Assembly (NCBI GenBank): GCA_031761405.1
Contig: JASEVX010000034.1
Coordinates: forward strand, 558,001 to 622,000
From: Serripes groenlandicus
Lineage: Eukaryota; Mollusca; Bivalvia; Cardiida; Cardiidae
Direction of reading: 5' to 3'
DNA: 64,000 nucleotides
The notes under the pieces were generated by a model. That model made no database searches. It was given only the letters and a program-made list of their open reading frames with translations, and was not told the DNA's origin. Positions 32,005 through 44,394 of this stretch are shown here, piece after piece; within the stretch, counting starts at the first letter, position 1; every line of letters begins with the position of its first letter. The position numbers were made by a program, and so were the translations under genes.

Positions 32005-34540
32005 TAAGTCTTGCACACTGTGAGGGCCGTGATATTTTACTTGCACCATGTTGAATTGCTTGCAAAAGTAGTAAGAAAATGTGTCAACGCTCTACTCAAA
32101 GTGACACAGTTATTATGCAGTGAGACAGTTATTATGTCACGGATTGCAGATATAATTCGACGTGATATGTTCACCTATGAATTTCCACCATTTGATGGTA
32201 CTTTTCCAAATGATTGCCAGCAAAGTTTTGTGCCCTGATCATAGCTTACTCTGGTTTATATGAAACTCAATGGTACAAGTATTAACATTGAAGCAAACTA
32301 CAAATCACAGGCTGCACTGTCTCTATCACAGCTAAAACTGTATAACTCTGTATAACTATGTCGCCATTTGAAAACGGTATCCGGAGATGCCAGACACAGT
32401 CGAGATCGTGAACCTCTACTGCCCTTGTTTCTTGGAACATTATATTCATTCTAAAACCCGATCTAAGGACATGATAAACACATTACACAATATGGGACTT
32501 TCTGTTACTTATTACCGCATTCTTCGTGTGTCTCCTGATCTAGCTAATTCTGCAATTGGCCGCTTTGAAACATAAGGAGCAGTGTGTTCACAATTCTTGA
32601 AAATAGGTATGTTCACAACATCATCAATAGACAACATAGAAAATGACCCTACTTCCACAAGTTCCAAAACCTAATTCCATGAAACAAGCATTTCTCTTTT
32701 TCAACATCCAGAGAACGTTGTTATTGATTAAACACGTTCCCCACTATTCAACTCTGACCGCACAAATTCCAACCGTCCTCACAGCTACAGAATGTAGCAT
32801 CTGTTGCGGCAATCAAAGATCCACCTATTTCAGAAATACTTGAACTTAACAAGCCTAATCATACAGTTGATGATGAACCAGAATTACAGTGGACAATTAT
32901 AGCAGAATTACAGTGGACAATTCTAGCAGAGAATCCAGTCAAAGTGATGTAAATGCATCGTGGGCTGCTTATCATGCTTACCATCAAGCCATAACCACAA
33001 TCCAACCAGCTATCAGTACACTGTTGCCGCTATTTCCAGACAAGTTCAAGTCAGTTGCAATGATTAAGCATTTATTGGATGTGGTGCAAAATGCTGTTGA
33101 TACTGTTTACCGCTGACAAACCCCTGTCATAGCCTGTCCATCCACTCTGTAAAATTGCAAAAAACATTCAATGGGGATGTCCAGAAACACATGGGCAAGA
33201 CTCTTATGTGTTAATGTTAGGAGGACTACATATAAAGATGACATTGCTAAAATGCTTGGGTGATATACTTGATGGGTCAAGATGGACATCCACTAGCTCA
33301 AAGGCTCAAATAGCCACTTCTGGAACGGCCGACAGTTTTCTATAAGCATACTACTCTTTAGAAAGCATAAGCCGAAAGAGAAAACGAAACAGCAAAAACA
33401 GCCATGAAACGTGATAGTTCATTGTTTTCACCGCTTTACAACGTGTGCCAAGATATCAGATTCATTTGATGATTATATCGCAAAGTCGATGGAATACATT
33501 CGCAAACAATTTAATAGCGATGCTGTAAAAAGAGTTGATATGGTATTTACAAGAAGGATATTCTGAAAGCTGGTACAGAAAAGGTGTAAAGGCATACGGA
33601 GCCATGTTGAAGGAACACATATTATGCCTGGAAATTGGCAATAGTTTCTGCGCGAAGACGACAACACACCTGAACTGTTTTATCCTATCGCTGAATGTGT
33701 AATGTATGAATAATCTTTTATGATTTGTTATAATTACTCATGGTGAGAGCATGATTTCCTCAGCGCCTTGTGATGTTACCGGGCTGATAGAATATACGCA
33801 TGAGGAGTCTGACACTAGGATGTTTGTACATGCTTTAGATGTAGCTCAACAGGGTATGAAGAAGATCCTTATTAGAACTGTTGATACGGATGTAGTTGTC
33901 ATAGGCATACATTTGGCCCAGAAGATTGATTGTGAATGTCCATGGTTGTCATTTGGTACAGGTATCACTTTTCGGTACCTTGATATTACAGCCATGTCTC
34001 AAACAATTAGCAAAAATAAGTCCACAGCAATTGCTGCATTTCATGCCCTAACTGGATTCAACGTTACATCTTTCTTTGCTGGAAAAGGTAAACGAACAGC
34101 CTGGTCTGCCTGGAATGTCTTTTACGATGCTTCTAATGCTTTATGCACATTAGCTAGGACGCCATCCAAACAAAATGTCCTAAATGACAGTAGCGTTAAC
34201 TGAGCGCAGCAGTCTTTATTTACTCAGAAATAGAGAACATTCCACCAACACAAGATGCTTTAATCCAGCATTGATTAGGAGCAGGGAATGAGGCAGATCA
34301 CGTACGGGGTCAATCGATTATAAAAGCCCCACGTTTGCCCAGTCTATCAGACTTCGGATGGATTTGGGGCTCATCCACTGCACGCAATGGAGCATCAAAT
34401 GGATGAATCTCTCGCCTGCTAGTAGAGCATGTCTTGTTGTCATTAAACATGGGTGCAGCAAGGGAAATAAGGGAAAGTGCAAATGCAGAAAATAAAACTT
34501 GCCATGTACAACACTGTACAATTGTGGCGGATGCATGTAA
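32005..34540 (+). pseudogene. XPG/FEN1-like nuclease family pseudogene with Cys-rich tail (copy 1)
   Basis: Fragments of one long protein appear in order across all three frames: EFPPFDGTFPNDCQQSFVP (32,170), NMGLSVTYYRILRVSPDLA (32,490), SWAAYHAYHQA (32,960), LGGLHIKMTLLKCLGDILDG (33,215), RVDMVF (33,532), HEESDTRMFVHALDVAQQG (33,800), VDTDVVVIGIHLA (33,880), AFHALTGFNVTSFF (34,040) and a Cys-rich end CKCRK-NLPCTTLYNCGGC to TAA at 34,538. Paired acidic clusters (EESD; DTD) and the helix-turn-helix-like GxxxTSxFxGKGK parallel the FEN1/XPG core. The second copy is at 44,395-46,850. Several stops and frameshifts make it non-functional. The longest intact piece is 33,751-34,203. Confidence 0.65.
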
Positions 34541-34544
34541 CGTA

Positions 34545-35100
34545 ATCCTGGTCAGATACAATTATTATTTGTAAACTTGATACCGTACATGGACAGTACT
34601 GTACATGATTTCTGTTTAATTTATTTTGTTCTGCATATGACATAAGCTCATTTGCCACTGGGACTGTGTGAAAGGTTTTTTTGTAATGAAAAAAAACGTT
34701 TAATATGAAAAATATCATATATTTTCACAAAGTAAATTGATAAAACTTTTAATTTTTAACTCAAAATGGCGGCAATTTTGAAAAAGAAAATGGTCGACAA
34801 ACAATTTGTTGCAACTGATGTCATTTTCATATTTCTTGATCTTAAAAACATGGGTATATGAACAAAAACTTCGAACAAAATTATTTTTAATGATGAAATA
34901 AGACATTATTATGCGTCATGGCGGCCATTTTGAAAGATAGCCGCCACAGCCGCAATTGGCAAAATTCAGTTGGGGTCCAATTCTTAATTAAACCGTAATG
35001 GGTCATAGTAGCTGTGTGCCAAATCCCATGCTTGTATCACAAAATGCACGATTCCTACAAAAATGGGCTGTTAGCCTCTGGACTAAATAGGCGGTTTCGC
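34545..35100. other. 3' flank of the nuclease-like pseudogene
   Basis: AT-rich, with ATGGCGGCAATTTTGAAA and ATGGCGGCCATTTTGAAAGA repeated (34,765 and 34,918). It may be the old 3' UTR of the family. No coding content. Confidence 0.35.
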
Positions 35101-35126
35101 TTCCTCCTCGTTTCAAGTTAATTATG

Positions 35127-35308
35127 GAGCAGATGACTTTGAATACTTCGGGCGAAAATATGGAAAATCTCTATAACTGCAGGTGTAAACGCTGAAAGAA
35201 TGTTGAAAACACTGTAGCAAATGATGAAACTTTTCTTTTGCAACAATCTTTTCAAAAGTCGTCTGCTGCAGAGGCGACAGAAAGCGCCTGTATATGAGAA
35301 AGGGTTAA
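35127..35308. mobile_element. Foldback MITE family A copy
   Basis: GAGCAGATGACTTTGAATAC on the left and GTCGTCTGCTGCAGAGG then TATATGAGAAAGGGTTAA on the right. The centre is shortened (GATGAAACTTTTCTTTTGC). A half-copy lies at 35,370-35,470. Confidence 0.55.
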
Positions 35309-35639
35309 ATCGTCCAAGTTTGAGCATTACAACGAAATTCAATCTAAATAGCATTTAAGTTATCAGTAAATTAGCCCTTTCCCTCTTTTATTTATAGAGA
35401 TTCATTACATGTGTCAATATATGTTTTTAAAAGTTGCCTGCTGCAGATTTGTCCCATTTGGGAATGGTTGAATGCAGAAGAGCTATACTTTTAGTTTATA
35501 TATTGTTTATTCTAATTTGCAAGTTTCCCTGGTGAATAACAAGTATACTTAATTAGTTTCAATGTTACTTCCACTCATTTCTTTCAATTGAATGGAAAGC
35601 AGTTCACAACAAAAGACTTGTTTCTTATATAAGAGGAAT

Positions 35640-36030
35640 CGAATAAAAAACAAAACGTAGGACAATCTTGTTTTAACACTAAAGAGACCGCATTTTTTAC
35701 TTTAGCGGTTTGAAACTTTGTCAGAAAGTTTTTCTTGATGATATACAGACCAAGTTAGACATTAGTCATGTTGAGTCAAAAATTAGGTCACTTGGTCAAA
35801 TTAATGCTCTGGAAGCCATGTTTTTAACTTTAGCATGATGAAACTTTACCAGAATGTTTATTATGATGATATCTTGGCTGAGTTCAAATATGGTCTGGTC
35901 AAAAACTAGGTCACTAGGCCAATATTAAGACAAATCTTTTAAACACTCATTTCTCTCAAATGTCCCTTGGGTGACTCTTTACTAAGAGTGTTGAGATTAG
36001 GTTGATTCTTTAGTTACTCTAAATAATAAA
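35640..36030. repeat. Two diverged ~145-bp tandem units
   Basis: TTTTTACTTTAGCGGTTTGA-AACTTTGTCAGAA-GATGATAT and CAAAAATTAGGTCACTTGGTCAA recur about 145 bp later with changes. This resembles the interior of AGCTCACC-type elements. Confidence 0.5.
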
Positions 36031-37590
36031 TAGCTTTGCTACAGGTACTATTTTACCCTTTCTACACTACAGGCACATGTTGTCTAATCTTCAACAGACG
36101 GATGATATGTTCAATTTCGAAAGTTTCCTAAACAAAAAATTCTCACACGTCCATACTTTTAGTTTCATTAATACAGATTTACCAATATCTTTAATTAGAC
36201 ATTTTCAAATTATATGCTGTAGACTTTATCTATGTGATAAATTACCTATCACAAATGTGTTTGGTTATCTAAACTATTCCTACCGTTCAAGAGTTTAATT
36301 AAAGATCTCTGGAAATAAGATTTACCCTGTCTGAAATATATGTTTGAACTGTATGCACTTCTGCTTTTTGGTTTACATTATTTGGAATTATGTTACTTGT
36401 GTTGTAACTTTCCAAAAATTGGAACAGTTGACCATCTTTTTCCACTCATACCATGGGTATCGCCCACAGCACTTTCAGTGCTTTGATTTATAATTAAAAT
36501 GTAAATTTAAACCACAGAGTAACGTGTACTGGCGTTAAGCCACGATTCACCCATCAAGGCACTAACCGCGATTAACGTTTTTATTTAACTTTACGAAAAT
36601 GTCAAACATTCTACCAACGTTGCTATAAAAGCCGCCTTCAGTATTATATACCAGAGCGGAGTATATGTACTCACTGGGACCACCGGGGTTTTAATAACAG
36701 GAAAATGGGAATATTTTCATAAATGCGAAGTTATTTTGCTAAATTTTGCAATTTTAAGAATAAATCAAGGGGGAAAAAGGACGCGCATGTGCAGACAAAT
36801 GTTTACAATAATTTTGGGAAATCGAGGTCAACACGTTGGGAAAATGTATTTTGGTTTTCGTTTTAAGTATTTAAATAAAAAATGAAAATCGCCATTAAAG
36901 GTATCTAAATCTTTAACACTTAGGTAGTGAGAATAACAATCTGGTAACATCTTTCGCAGTCGGGCAGCTTGTAAGTTAAAACCAGGACTGTATATATATT
37001 CTGTTTATATTCTATATACTGTATATATGTGTTTTTAATAACTTTTTATGTCTATCTGAGTTTATGTCTATATGGATAATTGGAATGGTAAGCAAGACAG
37101 GGGGAGACAGCCGACACAGGATATTTGAAATTGAAGTTTGTATAAAGATTTGCAAGAGGGTTTGGTTTTGAACGCGATTTAATTTACACTAAAGTTAATA
37201 AGTACTCGTGTGAGACCGGTATGGTATGGCAAAATATGCGAATCCGCCCTGGTCTTTTTCCTGAATATAGTGATCTAAGCCGAAACAATGGTATGGTTGG
37301 ATAGAGATTCTGCTACCATCAAATGCCAAAACAACCTAGGATCGGGCTACTTTTAAACATTTGCAATGGCGGAACAAAAGTAGAATACTCTTATTTGCGA
37401 TCAATTTGGGTATCGCACTAGTGTACTTTTTCCTAAATGAATGTTTATATATAATTTAATTGAATCTCTCAAGGGTCATGCAGATGATACGGGCAGGTTA
37501 TACACTTTTTTCAACGATGCTTCAACTTCTACAGTTTGGTGTGTTTCTTCTCAATGGTGTTTAGTGTCACTTTCAACAATGTTTCCGTCA
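36030..37590. other. Intergenic, nothing recognised
   Basis: A 73-codon frame at 36,077-36,298 has no recognisable motif and no conserved borders. The rest is AT-rich with no visible repeat structure. Confidence 0.35.
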
Positions 37591-37594
37591 TATC

Positions 37595-38340
37595 ACTGAA
37601 CAGAACATATTAATATAAGCTTTATTCATATGGCTCATCTTGAAAAGATGTACATTATACATATGCCTACGAAACATATCAGACGATGATAATTGGTTTT
37701 ATGCAAAACCTCTGTCTGGGTTTCTGTGATATCAAACAGAAAAGAACAGCACCTTTACTCACAATATAATATATATTATACATTGGACACACAAACACTA
37801 TATATCAGACGATCTTCATATTGATGTTAGTTTTAATATCAGTCAGTGTTTGTGTGATATAGAATATAACAGAACAGAATAGAAGCTTTTTTCATATATG
37901 ATGGATCTTCAAAATATTTACAATACATACCAAAAAGGTATCATGATAATTGTTGTATGCGAAACACCAGGCTGTGTGACATATAACATAACTTAGCAGG
38001 ATAGAACGGAATAGAACAGAACAGAACGGAACATAACATAAGCTTTATTCATGTATGGTAAATCTTGAACTGATTTACAATATACATGTGCATACGAAAA
38101 CATATCAGACCATCACACAATTGGTTTAATGCTAAACCTCTGTTTGGGTTTCTGTGATAAAGAACAGAACATAACAGAACCTGTAATTCATATAATAGGA
38201 TTGATCTTGAAAAGATTGACAATATACATGTGCATACGAAAACTATATATCCGACAATGATAATTGTTTCTATCTGACAAATAAATCTGTGTTTGTTTGA
38301 TATTTAATAGAACAGAACAGCAGCTTCATTTATATATGTT
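37595..38340. repeat. ~150-bp tandem repeat, four to five diverged units
   Basis: Each unit has AACAGAACA, AAGCTTTATTCATAT, GATCTTGAAAAGAT, TACATTATACATATG, CGAAAACATATCAGAC-ATGATAATTG and CTGTGTTTGTGTGATAT. Unit starts are near 37,600, 37,740, 37,865, 38,030 and 38,170. No coding content. Confidence 0.7.
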
Positions 38341-38382
38341 AATTGTTGTGTCAGACTGTCTATCTGACTGAAAGGACGGATT

Positions 38383-38588
38383 GGTGGATGGATGGATGGA
38401 TGGATGGATGGATGGATGGATGGATGGATGGATGGATGAATGGATGGATGGATGGATTGATGGATGGATGGATGGATGGATGGATGGATGGATGGATGGA
38501 TGGATGGATGGATGGATGGATGGATGGATGGATGGATGGATGGATGGATGGATGGATGGATGGATGGATGGATGGATGGATGGATGTA
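38383..38588. repeat. GGAT tetranucleotide repeat, about 51 units
   Basis: A nearly pure (GGAT)n tract with two or three interruptions (GAATGG at about 38,436; GATTGATGG at about 38,455). The frames read WMDG on plus and HPSI on minus; these are not genes. Confidence 0.95.
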
Positions 38589-38649
38589 TGTCCATGTCGT
38601 TCTGTATGTATGCCTAACTGTATAACTGTCAATTTGCCAGGGGAGGTCT

Positions 38650-39620
38650 CAACTTTGCCCCGTCCTGTTCGAATTAGAGAGTTTAACTGGCATCCCGACA
38701 TGTGTCAGGTGAAAGCGCCGCACTCTGGCTCCGAGTCGCACTAGCCGGATTCCACCCGAATTTATCGCAGCTGGCTGCACTGTTCAGATGAAGTTGGCAT
38801 TTTGGCAAAGTCTACAGCCCAACTCCGGCTTTGTATTGCTCGATATAAGAGTTTAACTGGCATCCTGACATATGGCAGGTAAAAGTGACACACTCTGGAT
38901 CCCAGACACGCTAGCCGGATTCCACCCGGATTTATCGCAGCCGGCTGCAAAACCCAGCCGGAGTTGGGCCGACAGAGTGGTTACCACCCTCGTTTTGGCG
39001 TGTCTATTGTTCAAGATAGATGGATTGGACGGTGGATTGATGCATGCCAGGAATGCATCCTGTTTCGCCAAGTTCCGTCAGCCGGCTGCCATGCACAGCC
39101 GGAGTTGGGATTTCCCGACAAATGCCCGACTTTGCACCCGTTCTGTTCGAATTAGAGAGCTTAACTGGCATCGTGACATGTGTCAGGTGAAAGTGCCTCA
39201 CTCCGGCTCCGAGTTGCACAAGCCGGATTCCACCCGGATTTATCGCAGCTGGCTGCAATGTTCATATGAAGTTGGCATTTTGGCAGCCAAATTTCCGGCT
39301 AACTCCTAACTCCGGCTGTATATTGCTCGATATTAGAGAGTTTAACTAGTATCCTGACATATATTTCAGGTGAAAGTGACACATTCTGGCTCCCACACAC
39401 GCTAGACGGATTCCATCCGGATTGATCGCAGCCAGCTGCAAAACCCAGCCGGAGTTGGGCCGACAGAGTGGCTCCCACCCTCGTTTTGGCGTGCCTATTG
39501 TTCGAGATAGATGGATTGGACGGTGGATTGATGCATGCCAGGTGAAAACGCCTCACTCTGGCTCCGAGTCGCACTAGCCGGATTCCACCCGGAATTATCG
39601 CAGCTGGCTGCAATGTTCAG
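38650..39620. repeat. ~485-bp direct repeat, two units
   Basis: TCGAATTAGAGAGTTTAACT-GGCATC-CGACATGTGTCAGGTGAAA, AGCCGGATTCCACCCG, TTATCGCAGCTGGCTGCA and AGATGGATTGGACGGTGGAT appear at 38,666-39,060 and again at 39,149-39,545. The GC content is higher than the surroundings. The overlapping minus-strand frames are repeat artefacts. Confidence 0.75.
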
Positions 39621-40520
39621 ATTAGTTTCAGTTGTTCCGACTGGTTAATACAACCGACGTAGTTGGAGTTCCGACTGTTCCAGCTGGTTAATACAGCTAG
39701 AGTTCCAGCTATTCCGATTGGTTTATACAGCCGGAGTTCCGCCTGTTCCGGCTGGTTAATACAGTCGGAGTTGCCTGTTCCGGCTAGTTAATACAGTCGG
39801 AGTTGCCGGAGTTCCGGCTGTTCCGGATGGTTAATACAGCGTTAAGAGTTTAACCGACATCTTGACATGTTTTGCGCCGACGGTCTGAGTTGAGATTTTC
39901 CCTACAAAGTCCCGACTTTGTACCTGTTTGAGTTAGAGAGTTTAGCCTGCTGCTAATGTCCCGATGAGACCGATGTCCCGATCCATCTGGCACTAGGTGA
40001 CAAATTAAGGCAATAATAACATTTCAAGACAATGCGTTCGCACATAATTCATATGGTTCAAGCTTTCCGTAAAGAAAGTTTAGGCAAGCCAGAATTGCCG
40101 AAACGATGACTGTTCCGCCTGATACATACAGTTTGAGTTGGCGGAGCTCCAGCTGTTCAGGCTGGTTGATACTGGTTCGATTTCCCGAATTTGCACCCGT
40201 CCTGCTTGAGTAAAAAAAAGAGTTTAACATTAGTATCGTCGACAGAATTGCTCCCACAAGGTTCGATTCTGCATTCGTGTAAGGTTTACGAGATTCACTA
40301 GTTGCCGTTCTAGCATCAAAATCCAGCCAATATTTAAGCTTTATGATGGCCAAAATTATGATTTTTCGGCTGGTTATTACAGTCGTAGTAATAGGAAATA
40401 TAGCTGTTCCGGCCGGTTGATACAGCCGGAGTAGCCGGAGTTCCAGCTATTCCGACTAGTTAATTCAGCCTTAGTAGCCGGAGTTCCGGCTGTTCCGTCA
40501 ATCATTATTTGTCATTTACT
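39620..40520. repeat. GC-richer imperfect minisatellite (CCGGAGTTCCGGCTGTTCCG)
   Basis: Variants of CCGGAGTTCCGGCTGTTCCG followed by GCTGGTTAATACAG recur about every 35-45 bp from 39,640 to 39,840 and again from 40,130 to 40,500. The two clusters are separated by a ~250-bp AT-richer stretch. Confidence 0.7.
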
Positions 40521-40549
40521 CTAAGGATAATGCCTCAACCAACACATAT

Positions 40550-41430
40550 TTTAAACCAGAGATAACCAGGAAACACATATCTTAGTTTACCTTGGTGATG
40601 AAAAAAGATACATAGGTTTAACTTACTGTCGAGATAGCCAGGAAACACATATATATTTTTACCTTAGTGTCCAGATACATACATTGGTTTACCTTAGTGC
40701 TGAGATAGCCAGGAAACACATACCTTGGTTGTTAGGTATTGAGATGGCCGGGAAATACATACATTGGTTTACCTTAGTGCTGAGATAGCCAGGAAACACA
40801 TACCTTGGTTGTTAGGTATTGAGATGGCCGGGAAATACATACATTGGTGTTTACCTTAGTGTCGAGATAGCCAGGAAACGGCATACATCGGTTGTTATGT
40901 ATCGAGATAGCCGGGAAACACATACACAGGTTTACCTAGGTATCGAGATAGCCGGGAAACACATAACTCGGTTTACCTTGGGGTCAAGAAAGCCAGGAAA
41001 CACATTCTTCGGTTTACCTTAGTGTCGAGATAGCATAGAAACATATACATAAGTAGTTAGGTATCGAGATAGCCGGGAAACACATACATAGGTTTACCTA
41101 TGTATCGAGATAGCCGGGAAACACATACATATATTTACCTAGGTATCGAGATAGCCAGGAAACACATAACTCGGTTTACCTTGGGGTCGAAATAACCAGG
41201 AAACACATAACTCGGTTTATCTTGGGGTCGAGATAGCCAGGAAATACATACCTCGGTTTATCTTGGGGTCGAGATAGCCAGGAAATACATACCTCGGTTT
41301 ACCTTAGTGTCTAGATAGCCAGGAAACACATACATAGGTTCTTAGTTATCGAGATAGCCTTGAAACACATGCATAGGTTTACCTAGGTATCGAGATGGCC
41401 GGGAAACACATAAATCGGTTTACCTTAAGC
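40550..41430. repeat. 41-bp minisatellite, block 1
   Basis: The unit is about CGAGATAGCCAGGAAACACA then TACATAGGTTTACCTTAGTG then T, about 21 units. The same unit makes up blocks at 48,535, 49,545 and 51,955. No gene: open frames read LAISTPRY-type repeats on the minus strand. Confidence 0.9.
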
Positions 41431-42570
41431 CCTTTTAGATCCATCTATAACATTTTGAAGCTCCCCGCTATTTTCAACGCTGTTTGATATCTCTACGATA
41501 CGTTACCAATATTTTTCATATTTTTGCCTGGAATCAAACGGTCGTCTGTTCCAGATGTGTTGTAACCATTGGTTACATGTAGGCTTTCCTCGAGAACCGC
41601 TCATTCACATTTATATCTTATCTTTTGAAAAAAGCCTTATTTTGCATTTTTTTATTTAATGAATGCATATCGCCAGTCTACATCTTTTAACGTACGTCTA
41701 GCATCCATGTCAAAGAGTTAACGATTTCCCGCAAGCATCACATTTGAAGCAGACGACTTTGGAAATATCTAGGTTAAACTATGTAAAATCGCTATTAATG
41801 AAAGGATACTACTTTAATACAGTTAAAATCCCTTATGCAATTCTAAGCTTTTGCCGCAATTATTTCAAAAGTATTCTGACCTACATACGTCAGAAAGCAT
41901 CTACTTATGAGAAAGGGTAAACTAAGCAATTCATGAACCGTGCATAAGCTTAGGGTGGGACTACACTTCTATGAGTTGTCAAAAAAGTTGTATGTAGACT
42001 TACATTACATGCGGCGAGTGAAGGCTCTGATGAGACTCAGGGTGCACATATAAAATAATAATTAAATCATGATTAATTAAAATATTTCTTTATTGTATAT
42101 TTCAGTTTATAATTAACTTAAATACAAGTTTATGTTATAATTAGCATAAATGTCACAATATATCACGTTATTTATAGGAATGTATTACTGTCTTTCTCAT
42201 CATGATGCAGCAACACTGTTCCTTACTAAAAGTTCTCTCCTCATTGACTACCCCAACCCCCATGCCCAGTGTGACACCGCCCTCCCTCGTCCATGTCCTG
42301 ACACAGACCATAATTTAATCGCTTCCCCATCGTCCCCAACCCAACATCTCAATACTCCAGATTGACCCTCTCTCTCGGCTTCTCCCAGCACCGCATTTCT
42401 GACCTAACCCACTTCCCTTTACACCATCCCCTAGTTAATATATATATCCCCTTCAACCAGTTCCCACATTTACAATCCACAGATTAACCCATATATTCCC
42501 ATACCCCCTATTCCATATCCCCATCCCGACCCTGCTCAATCCCTCTCTCCCCTCCCCCCTCCCCCACATA
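41430..42570. other. Intergenic, with MITE family A remnant and CT-rich tract
   Basis: At 41,710-41,925 a degraded family A copy runs from AACGATTTCCCGCAAGCATC to TATGAGAAAGGGTAAA. From 42,240 to 42,570 the plus strand is C/T-rich (CCCCAACCC, CCCTCTCTC), following the exon at 42,572. No further exon of the minus-strand gene was found. Confidence 0.4.
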
Positions 42571-42571
42571 C

Positions 42572-42769
42572 CCCATTCCCGTAAAGCCCCGCCCTTGTTT
42601 GAGGTCTCGATGCCATTCCTCTAGCTTTATCCCTGACGGACTGTAAGTGTAGCTCCCTCAAGTTCTGTGCTGCTGTCAGCTGTTCTCGTAACCTTTCTAA
42701 CTTTTGTTTGGTCTCAACTTCTTCCATGATCTCATTCATCATAAGTTCGTCCTCATTGTTTAATGCCAC
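42572..42769 (-). CDS. MGNC-protein gene, exon 3 (coiled-coil region)
   Basis: On the minus strand, TTCTGTCAG precedes GTGGCATTAAACAATGAGG; the 198-nt exon runs in phase 0 to a GGG|GTATGT donor. It encodes 66 residues, VALNNEDELMMNEIMEEVET then KQKLERLREQLTAAQNLREL. The charged heptad-like pattern predicts a helix or coiled coil, loosely recalling the stathmin helix. No stop codon ends the exon, so at least one more exon should lie at lower coordinates. Confidence 0.65.
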
Positions 42770-42779
42770 CTGACAGAAT

Positions 42780-43354
42780 GAATGTTACGAAGTAGTTTAG
42801 ATTGTTAGACGATGTATCATTAAACAGATAAAGGCTCAAAATAAAAAATAACTAAAATCGTTCATTTAAAATTACTTCTTATTCGCTATACATAATCATT
42901 TCGCTCCTATTATTGCTAATATTCCTACTTCATCCGCATAGAAAAGTTATATTATTTTGGTGCATAATAAACCATTCAATCAAATGCTTACATGCATAAA
43001 TAAGCATGTCCGTGAGAAATGGTACACGTTGGCTTTCCTGAACAGAATAGGTTCACATCAGCATGTACATTTACACTTTCTTATCATAATTGATAAGATT
43101 GATAACACGAATTGATTGAAGCTTCGTAAAAGCATGTGGTAGACATATAGGAGCAGTGTTTGGATCTTGATCAGGGAGTGTGAGTGTACATGTTGGTCTG
43201 GATCTAGATGATTCACGAAAGCTAACTTATACATTTTCCCATGGAATAGCTCAAACCAACACTAAGGAATAAACATTTAAAAATTTCGTTCAAACAGTGA
43301 ACGATAAGAAAGTAAAGATTTAACTTATTCTAATTCAAGTTCATTGAAACTTAC
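42780..43354 (-). other. Intron 2 of the MGNC-protein gene
   Basis: AT-rich sequence between two exons with matching phase 0 borders (CAT|GTAAGT and CAG|GTGGCA). No other feature seen. Confidence 0.5.
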
Positions 43355-43479
43355 ATGGCTAGATTTCTGTTCTTCCAGATTCAGATCCATCCTCTCAGCC
43401 AATCGTGAAGGCATCTGTCTCATTCCCTGTACGAAATCTACTTGGAAATATACTGGCTTTCTGATAACTGGTTCTTCTT
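43355..43479 (-). CDS. MGNC-protein gene, exon 2
   Basis: On the minus strand the acceptor ATTTCAG is followed by AAGAAGAACCAG. The exon begins in phase 1, matching exon 1's end, and ends in phase 0 at AGCCAT|GTAAGT. It encodes EEEPVIRKPVYFQVDFVQGM then RQMPSRLAERMDLNLEEQ. The fit of phases across three independent exons with no stops is the main support for a real gene. Confidence 0.68.
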
Positions 43480-43559
43480 CTGAAATAGTTAATAGTCAGG
43501 AGTCCATCAGAGGAAAATATGACGAGCCATGGCATCGGAGAGTAGAAGTTGGCATGCAT

Positions 43560-44390
43560 GCTATATGTTAACTTTGATATGTTAGTAATCTGAAACTGCC
43601 CCATGCCACCCGAGATTTTGCCCCATATGCTCAGAATTAGGTCAAAGGTCAACTGAGTGCATTTTTCTTACATGACACTTGAAAAAACATTATATCTTTG
43701 TCCGTCTTGGGTTTAAAACAACCCAACTGGTATCAAAATGAAGCATAAGCATTGGCCTTTTATTGACACTTACTTTATGCAAATTAATTAATGTGCATAC
43801 TCATGAATATTAATGAGAACGTCCGAAAAATGGCGATTTTTTTAAAAAAATTATTATTTATGGACGATAGTTTTGCCATATCTTCGTCATTTATTGTTTT
43901 TTAAAGAACCACACTGTACTAAATTAAAGGTGAGACATTCAGCTATCAGTATACATATACTTTTTAATTTTCATATTATTATTTACGTGCACAATTACTG
44001 ATAAAGGTGGGTGGGGTAAATTGATACCGAAATCTCAACAAATCTAAATGCTGTTAAAATAAACAGTTCACACGTATTTACCTCCTTTACCATATTGTTT
44101 TATCTTTTTTTATTTCAAAAATTGTTTTTTTACATGAATCGATTACAATAAAGTAGGTCAAAGGTCATATAAGTGCAAAAATAAGTAACTTTAAGTTAAT
44201 TTTAAATGAATGTATTAATGTAAGAAAATGATACACATCATACATAATAGAACACTATCAGACATATGTATTATGTGGTTCGCTGTTGAAAAAAACTTAA
44301 GTGAACAGTTTAGATTGTGTTATCTAACAGTTAAATAAAGCTTCTTATGTAGATATCTTCGAACTCCTTACATAAACGTTTATAGTTCAT
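43560..44390. other. Intron 1, part below the nested pseudogene
   Basis: AT-rich. It contains AGGTCAAAGGTCAACTGAGTG (43,639) and AGGTCAAAGGTCATATAAGTG (44,155), a direct repeat about 515 bp apart that includes nuclear-receptor DR1-like half-sites (AGGTCAAAGGTCA). Probably repeat-derived. Confidence 0.4.
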
Positions 44391-44394
44391 ATAA

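Noticed and set aside
38326..38744. WMDG and HPSI repeat proteins
   Set aside because: Products of the GGAT tetranucleotide tract on either strand.
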